Part shown: one piece after another, positions 6,584-10,212 of the stretch
How the letters are laid out: each line of letters begins with the position of its first letter
Position numbering within the stretch: the first letter of the stretch is position 1
Source: Bacillota bacterium
GTDB taxonomy: Bacteria; Bacillota; Clostridia; Lachnospirales; Lachnospiraceae
DNA: 10,212 nucleotides
Assembly (NCBI GenBank): GCA_023441145.1
Contig: JAEZQN010000383.1
Location: 1 to 10,212 of the forward strand
Direction: 5' to 3'
Program-made: the position numbers and the translations under genes
The notes under the pieces: model-generated
Databases searched by the model: none
What the model was told of the DNA's origin: nothing
Seen by the model: the letters and a program-made list of their open reading frames with translations, nothing else

Positions 6584-7396
6584 CTAAAACCATGGTATGA
6601 AAATATTCAGCACAATAAGGATTGCCAGATAAATCACTACGGTGAGGTAAGCAAAAGCATCCCGTTTCTTATACCGCAAAGGCTTCATCTTAGTACGATG
6701 ATTCCCCCCATTATAACACCTTGCCTCCATAGCCATTGCTAAGTCTGTAGCACGACGAAAAGCAGAGATAAATAGTGGCACTAATAGAGGAATCAAAGAT
6801 TTGGCTTTCTTAAGTAATCCACCCGATTCAAAATCAGCTCCTCTAGCGGTCTGAGCCTTCATAATCTTGTCGGTTTCTTCTAATAAAATAGGAATAAACC
6901 GTAATGCAATGGACATCATCATAGCAATCTCATGAATAGGAAGCTTGATTTTCTTCAGTGGTGACAAGCCCGTTTCTAAACCATCTGTTAACCCATTTGG
7001 AGTGGTGGTATAGGTCATCAGAGAGCTACCAATAATCAGTAGCATAATTCTTAAGGCCATAAAGGTTGCCTGTAATACTCCCTCCAGGGTGATAGTAAAT
7101 ACCCAGAACTCAACCAAAACTGTATCTCCTTGGGTCATTAACATATTAAAAATCACCGTAAATAAAATTAAGAATACCACGGCCTTTAGTCCCTTAACAA
7201 TGTGTTTAAAAGGCACTTTTGACAGTTTAATAATTGTAGCTAAAAATACCAGTACAATGGCATAGCCTGCAAAGGAATCAAATAGAAATAAGGAAACAAT
7301 ATATAGCATTGTACCTAATAGCTTGACTCTTGGGTCTAGGCGATGTATCACTGATTCTACTGGATAATATTGTCCAAATGTTATATCTCTTATCAT
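6584..7396 (-). CDS. ecfT: ECF transporter transmembrane component EcfT
   Basis: A 270-aa membrane protein that couples the two ATPases to a substrate-binding S protein in energy-coupling-factor importers for vitamins and metals. It begins with the usual HRLDPRVKLLGTM region (18-30), has about five to six membrane helices, and carries the two coupling motifs of the family: TARGAD (183-188) and EARCYNGG (224-231), the second being the frequent ARC variant of ARG. These short helices dock into grooves of the ATPases. The ATG follows a GGAG with 5-nt spacing, 19 nt after ecfA2. No S component lies beside it, as expected for a shared module. Confidence 0.95.
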   Translation of the reverse strand: MIRDITFGQYYPVESVIHRLDPRVKLLGTMLYIVSLFLFDSFAGYAIVLVFLATIIKLSKVPFKHIVKGLKAVVFLILFTVIFNMLMTQGDTVLVEFWVFTITLEGVLQATFMALRIMLLIIGSSLMTYTTTPNGLTDGLETGLSPLKKIKLPIHEIAMMMSIALRFIPILLEETDKIMKAQTARGADFESGGLLKKAKSLIPLLVPLFISAFRRATDLAMAMEARCYNGGNHRTKMKPLRYKKRDAFAYLTVVIYLAILIVLNIFIPWF

Positions 7397-7415
7397 AATT
7401 GCTCCATATCTTTCC

Positions 7416-8276
7416 TTACAGTCTTCCAGTGGATCTCGCCCAAGCTAGAATATCCTTTCTCGCTTCACCGATTGTGGTAGCCTTAGGATCAACTGGGATA
7501 CCACTTTCCTTTAACTCATGCATAATATAAGTAACCTGTGGAGCAGCTAGCCCCATTTGCTCTAATTCTTTATATCTAGAAAAGATATCTGCTGGCTTAC
7601 CATCCATGGCCACAGCTCCTTTGTTCATCACAATGATGCGCTCTACATACTGTGCTACGTCTTCCATGCTATGGGATACTAAAATAATCGTTATATTTCT
7701 ATCCTTGTGAAGCCTCTCAATTTCACCAAGAATCTCATCTCTTCCCATAGGATCAAGGCCTGCGGTAGGTTCATCTAGCACCAACACCTCAGGATGCATA
7801 GCAAGAACTCCTGCGATGGCTACTCTTCGCTTCTGTCCACCAGATAACTCAAATGGGGACACATGATATAGCTCCGGCCCTATCCCTACCTGGGCTAATG
7901 CCTCCTGTGCTCGATAAAGAGCGTCTTGTTCTGATAGGCCTAAATTGGTCGGTCCAAACATAACATCCTTTAAAATCGTGGTCTCAAATAACTGATGTTC
8001 TGGATACTGAAACACCAAACCAACCTTACTTCTTAATGCCCTCATGGAATACTTTTCTTCATATATGTTTTCTTCATTGACGTAGATTGTCCCAGAAGTC
8101 GCTTTCATCAATCCATTAAAATGTTGAATCAGAGTGGACTTACCGGAACCAGTGTGTCCAATGAGACCGATAAACTGGCCGTCTAGTATCTCTAGGTTAA
8201 TGTCTGACAGCGCCTTTTTCTCATAGGCTGTGCCAGGACTATATATATAATTGACATGCTCTAACTTTATTGACAT
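7416..8276 (-). CDS. ecfA2: ECF transporter ATP-binding protein EcfA2
   Basis: A 286-aa ABC ATPase. Walker A GHTGSGKS (40-47), Q-loop Gln90 in LVFQYPEHQLF, signature LSGGQKRR (144-151), Walker B VLVLDE (164-169) with the DEPTAGLDP continuation, and switch His202 in LVSHSMED. The H-T-G-S-G-K variant of Walker A, the YPEHQLF stretch and TAGLDP mark it as the A2 paralogue rather than A1. It pairs with EcfA1 to power EcfT and the S protein at the inner face of the membrane. It starts 15 nt after ecfA1, with GGAAAGGG upstream of the ATG. The C-terminal extension (about 230-286) is typical of the group. Confidence 0.95.
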   Translation of the reverse strand: MSIKLEHVNYIYSPGTAYEKKALSDINLEILDGQFIGLIGHTGSGKSTLIQHFNGLMKATSGTIYVNEENIYEEKYSMRALRSKVGLVFQYPEHQLFETTILKDVMFGPTNLGLSEQDALYRAQEALAQVGIGPELYHVSPFELSGGQKRRVAIAGVLAMHPEVLVLDEPTAGLDPMGRDEILGEIERLHKDRNITIILVSHSMEDVAQYVERIIVMNKGAVAMDGKPADIFSRYKELEQMGLAAPQVTYIMHELKESGIPVDPKATTIGEARKDILAWARSTGRL

Positions 8277-8291
8277 AGGTACTACCCTTTC

Positions 8292-9146
8292 CTAACCCTG
8301 CAGTTTCTTCAATTCCTCAACCAGCTCCTCCTTGGATAACACAGCGTCTGGTAAAGGAAGGCCTGCTTTCTTAAGCTCATACGCCAACTCTGTTACCTGC
8401 GGTACATCCAAACGATAGTGCTTTAACGTCTCCACTTGGCTGAAAATCTCTTTTGGAGTTCCCTGCATAACAACCTTACCGTGGTCCATCACAAAGATGC
8501 GATCCGCTTCGATTACTTCATCCATGTAGTGAGTGATTAAAATTACAGTAACCTTCTCCTGCTTATTTAACTTCCTTACAGTCTTTAAAACCTCTTTACG
8601 ACCGTTAGGGTCTAGCATAGCAGTTGGCTCATCTAACACGATGCAACGTGGCTTCATAGCCATAATTCCAGCGATAGCAACTCTTTGCTTCTGACCACCA
8701 GATAGTTTATTAGGGGAATGGGTTCTATACTCATACATGCCAACAGATTTAAGTGCTTCTTCTACTCGAACCCATATCTCTTCTGTTGGTACACCTAGGT
8801 TTTCAGGTCCAAACCCTACATCCTCCTCCACTACAGTGGCAATAATCTGGTTGTCTGGATTCTGAAATACCATTCCTGCTGTCTGCCTAATATCCCAAAG
8901 ATGCTTCTCATCCGTGGTATCCATTCCATCTACCCATACGGTTCCTTCTGTTGGAATGAGGATAGAATTCAGATGCTTGGCAAAGGTAGATTTACCAGAA
9001 CCATTGTGACCTAGAATGGCAATAAAGGAGCCCTCTTCTACTTCCAAAGACACGTCATCCACTGCCTTAGTAATGGACTCGACCTTTCCTTCCTCATCTA
9101 GACGTATATATTCATGTATCAAATTCTCAGATTTTATAATGTTCAT
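8292..9146 (-). CDS. ecfA1: ECF transporter ATP-binding protein EcfA1
   Basis: A 284-aa ABC ATPase and partner of EcfA2. Walker A GHNGSGKS (46-53), Q-loop Gln95 in MVFQNPDNQ, signature LSGGQKQR (148-155), Walker B CIVLDE (168-173) with DEPTAMLDP (the Met marks the A1 paralogue) and switch His206 in LITHYMDE. The start is placed at the ATG at 9146 (MNIIKSENL) because family members begin at this point. The frame extends to a GTG at 9176 that would add ten residues, with no better ribosome site; neither start has a strong one. First of the three ecf genes, 120 nt after the 173-aa membrane protein gene. Confidence 0.93.
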   Translation of the reverse strand: MNIIKSENLIHEYIRLDEEGKVESITKAVDDVSLEVEEGSFIAILGHNGSGKSTFAKHLNSILIPTEGTVWVDGMDTTDEKHLWDIRQTAGMVFQNPDNQIIATVVEEDVGFGPENLGVPTEEIWVRVEEALKSVGMYEYRTHSPNKLSGGQKQRVAIAGIMAMKPRCIVLDEPTAMLDPNGRKEVLKTVRKLNKQEKVTVILITHYMDEVIEADRIFVMDHGKVVMQGTPKEIFSQVETLKHYRLDVPQVTELAYELKKAGLPLPDAVLSKEELVEELKKLQG

Positions 9147-9212
9147 ATGACTACTGTTCTCTCTTTCTCTAGCCACAGTTTATGCTACCAGGCATTTAAA
9201 GCCTTATGCTAT

Positions 9213-9241
9213 ATTTTACGTTATCTTCCTTGTAAATGCAA
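9213..9241 (-). promoter_or_regulatory. Weak candidate promoter before ecfA1
   Basis: TTGCAT (9241-9236), 17 bases, TAAAAT (9218-9213) on the minus strand. The -10 is good (5 of 6), the -35 poor (3 of 6). The same 120-base gap holds two small hairpins, TCCTTG/CAAGGA (about 9227-9242) and AGGC/GCCT (about 9190-9204), neither with a T-run, so transcription from the upstream genes may simply continue. Confidence 0.3.
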
Positions 9242-9266
9242 GGACAGTATGAGGGGAACTGTTGAT

Positions 9267-9788
9267 TTATCTAGCTCCCCTTCTCTTTCTTTCTGGTAAC
9301 TCATCTAGAATGAAAAATTCCAGAATGGATTCCTCCTCTAATACTAAGGTTAATACAATGCCAAATATTAAAACGAATATGATGACATAGGATACCATGA
9401 GTAAGCGCTTAATTGGCCAGCTCCCCCCCATATATAAGGTACAGATGATTGAACTAAAAAAGATAATCATGAGTAGTAGAGTGATATAGAAAATACCCGA
9501 AAAATAAAGTGGTAAACTATTACTCAGATTATAAGATAGTGCCGTTATTCCAACAAACGAAGCTAGTGCCAACAAGATTCCCAATCGTATGCGTGAGTGT
9601 TCTATTATAATCAGCTTCATAGATACATATAGAAGCTCTATTATTAGAAGTAATATAATAACTGGAGCGATGGCTAACTTCCCATTTCCCTCAAAGAAGG
9701 TAAGTCCTATGTCAAGATGTTCATAAACTGCACTAACCGCACAACCAATGGCTACAGAAACTGTTAAAAATCCTAAGGCTTGATTCAT
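9267..9788 (-). CDS. Unknown multi-TM membrane protein (173 aa)
   Basis: I do not recognise this protein. It is strongly hydrophobic with about five membrane helices (roughly 3-22, 39-62, 67-85, 96-119 and 127-151) and a charged tail ending PERKRRGAR. The start is set at the ATG at 9788 because it overlaps the stop of the preceding 54-aa gene as ATGA, the usual sign of translational coupling; the frame reaches back to 9839 but without a ribosome site. It lies 120 nt before ecfA1 on the same strand. Its size and helix number are near those of ECF S components, but the N-terminus does not look like one to me, so that idea is only a hypothesis. Confidence 0.75.
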   Translation of the reverse strand: MNQALGFLTVSVAIGCAVSAVYEHLDIGLTFFEGNGKLAIAPVIILLLIIELLYVSMKLIIIEHSRIRLGILLALASFVGITALSYNLSNSLPLYFSGIFYITLLLMIIFFSSIICTLYMGGSWPIKRLLMVSYVIIFVLIFGIVLTLVLEEESILEFFILDELPERKRRGAR

Positions 9789-9949
9789 AAATAAGTTAAG
9801 ATTCCCAGTCCAACAAAAACTACAGCCATTATTAGGCATGTCTTAACTCCCAAATCTAAGTATATAAAAAGAATCGTAAATATAATATTTAAGAAAATCG
9901 CTTGTTGGTATTTGTTGAATAAATACTGGGCTTTCTCTTCATAAGACAT
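9785..9949 (-). CDS. Small unknown two-TM membrane protein (54 aa)
   Basis: A 54-aa protein starting MSYEEKAQYLFNKYQQ, followed by two hydrophobic segments (about 17-31 and 36-53) and ending directly after the second. The ATG at 9949 is supported by AGGGGAG about 6 nt upstream; the frame extends to 10036 but that part has no ribosome site. The TGA stop overlaps the ATG of the 173-aa membrane protein, so the two are very likely co-translated and may form a complex. No family recognised. It appears to be the first gene of the ecf-truA transcript. Confidence 0.7.
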   Translation of the reverse strand: MSYEEKAQYLFNKYQQAIFLNIIFTILFIYLDLGVKTCLIMAVVFVGLGILTYL

Positions 9950-9997
9950 ATACTTCTCCCCTTTGCTCTTTTTACATTTACTACTACCTATACTTTT

Positions 9998-10026
9998 ATA
10001 ATAGTTTAATAGGTTAACACGGTCTA
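9998..10026 (-). promoter_or_regulatory. Candidate SigA promoter for the 54-aa gene and downstream ecf operon
   Basis: TAGACC (10026-10021), 17 bases, TATTAT (10003-9998) on the minus strand, with 4 of 6 and 5 of 6 consensus matches. The -10 lies about 48 bases before the ATG. A second possibility further upstream, TTCTCA-17-TAAAAT, has a weaker -35. Confidence 0.4.
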
Positions 10027-10076
10027 GTATGTACACAGGATTTTAAGGGAATTCTAATAACTTGAGAAATAATTAT

Positions 10077-10107
10077 CCACCCGCAATAGCGGGTGGTTTT
10101 TCCTTTT
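10077..10107 (+). terminator. Strong terminator-like hairpin followed by a T-run
   Basis: CCACCCGC and GCGGGTGG form eight perfect pairs around an AATA loop, followed on the plus strand by TTTTTCCTTTT. The form is that of an intrinsic plus-strand terminator, although no plus-strand gene ends just before it. Read on the minus strand, the tail ATAATTATTT is weaker, but the stem could still end a gene lying beyond the right edge. Confidence 0.6.
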
Positions 10108-10201
10108 CGGGCATAGCCCTAATAATACTAGCTGCGCACAAGTGCGCCTTATATTTGGCCTGCCAGCCACGCGTGGATTTACTTGCTACCCGTAAACGGG
10201 T
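10077..10201. other. GC-rich cluster of consecutive small hairpins, identity unknown
   Basis: Within 125 bases there are five palindromes: CCACCCGC/GCGGGTGG, GGGC/GCCC (10109-10119), GCGCAC/GTGCGC (10134-10147), the perfect palindrome CCACGCGTGG (10167-10176) and ACCCG/CGGGT (10188-10201). A TGGC/GCCA pair (10156-10165) lies among them. The stretch is visibly richer in G and C than the AT-rich DNA on its left. It could be a structured RNA, the end of a small mobile element (for example IS200/IS605-type, which use hairpin ends) or an interspersed repeat. Open frames cross it on both strands (minus: stop at 10073-10075; plus: open from after 10046), which palindromes make easy and which I do not count as genes. 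It continues to or beyond the window edge. Confidence 0.55.
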
Positions 10202-10212
10202 CTCTTGGGTCG

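Noticed and set aside
9190..9242. Two small hairpins before ecfA1 as terminator or riboswitch
   Set aside because: Short arms, no T-run, and no sequence I can match to a known vitamin riboswitch; the gap is only 120 bases.
10027..10212. CRISPR array or tandem repeat at the right edge
   Set aside because: The palindromes all differ in sequence and spacing; no repeated unit recurs.

Overview
The window reads as a low-GC Gram-positive chromosome. Gene content and protein style point to the Clostridia, most likely a Lachnospiraceae relative of Lachnoclostridium: AT-rich intergenic DNA, strong AGGAGG-type ribosome sites, and an ECF transporter module followed by truA close to rplM-rpsI. That taxonomic placement is inference. 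Almost everything is on the minus strand; the one confident plus-strand gene is a degV-family gene.

Reading in the direction of minus-strand transcription (right to left): the right edge (about 10077-10212) is a GC-rich, hairpin-dense intergenic stretch of unknown identity. A small operon follows: two translationally coupled unknown membrane proteins (54 and 173 aa), then the two ATPases ecfA1 and ecfA2 and the transmembrane protein ecfT of an energy-coupling-factor vitamin/metal transporter, then the tRNA pseudouridine synthase truA, then an unknown two-TM membrane protein of 310 aa. No recognised substrate-binding S component is encoded here, which fits a shared (group II) ECF module serving S proteins located elsewhere. 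The operon ends at a strong hairpin shared with the convergent degV gene.

degV (fatty-acid-binding FakB/DegV family) is transcribed divergently from rplM-rpsI. The 300-base gap between degV and rplM holds a textbook SigA promoter for rplM (TTGACA-17-TATAAT), an rplM leader of about 120 nt with a hairpin that may be an L13-type autoregulatory leader, and a weaker degV promoter. rplM-rpsI ends in a strong intrinsic terminator. Next come a DMT/EamA-type membrane transporter with its own terminator, and an ECF sigma factor overlapping a membrane-bound anti-sigma factor that runs off the left edge.

Most of the window is ordinary core genome. The parts that deserve a second look are the multi-hairpin region at the right edge, the unrecognised membrane proteins attached to the ECF/truA operon, the likely rplM leader, and the candidate self-controlled promoter of the sigma/anti-sigma pair. 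I did not find clear evidence of a wholly new system.
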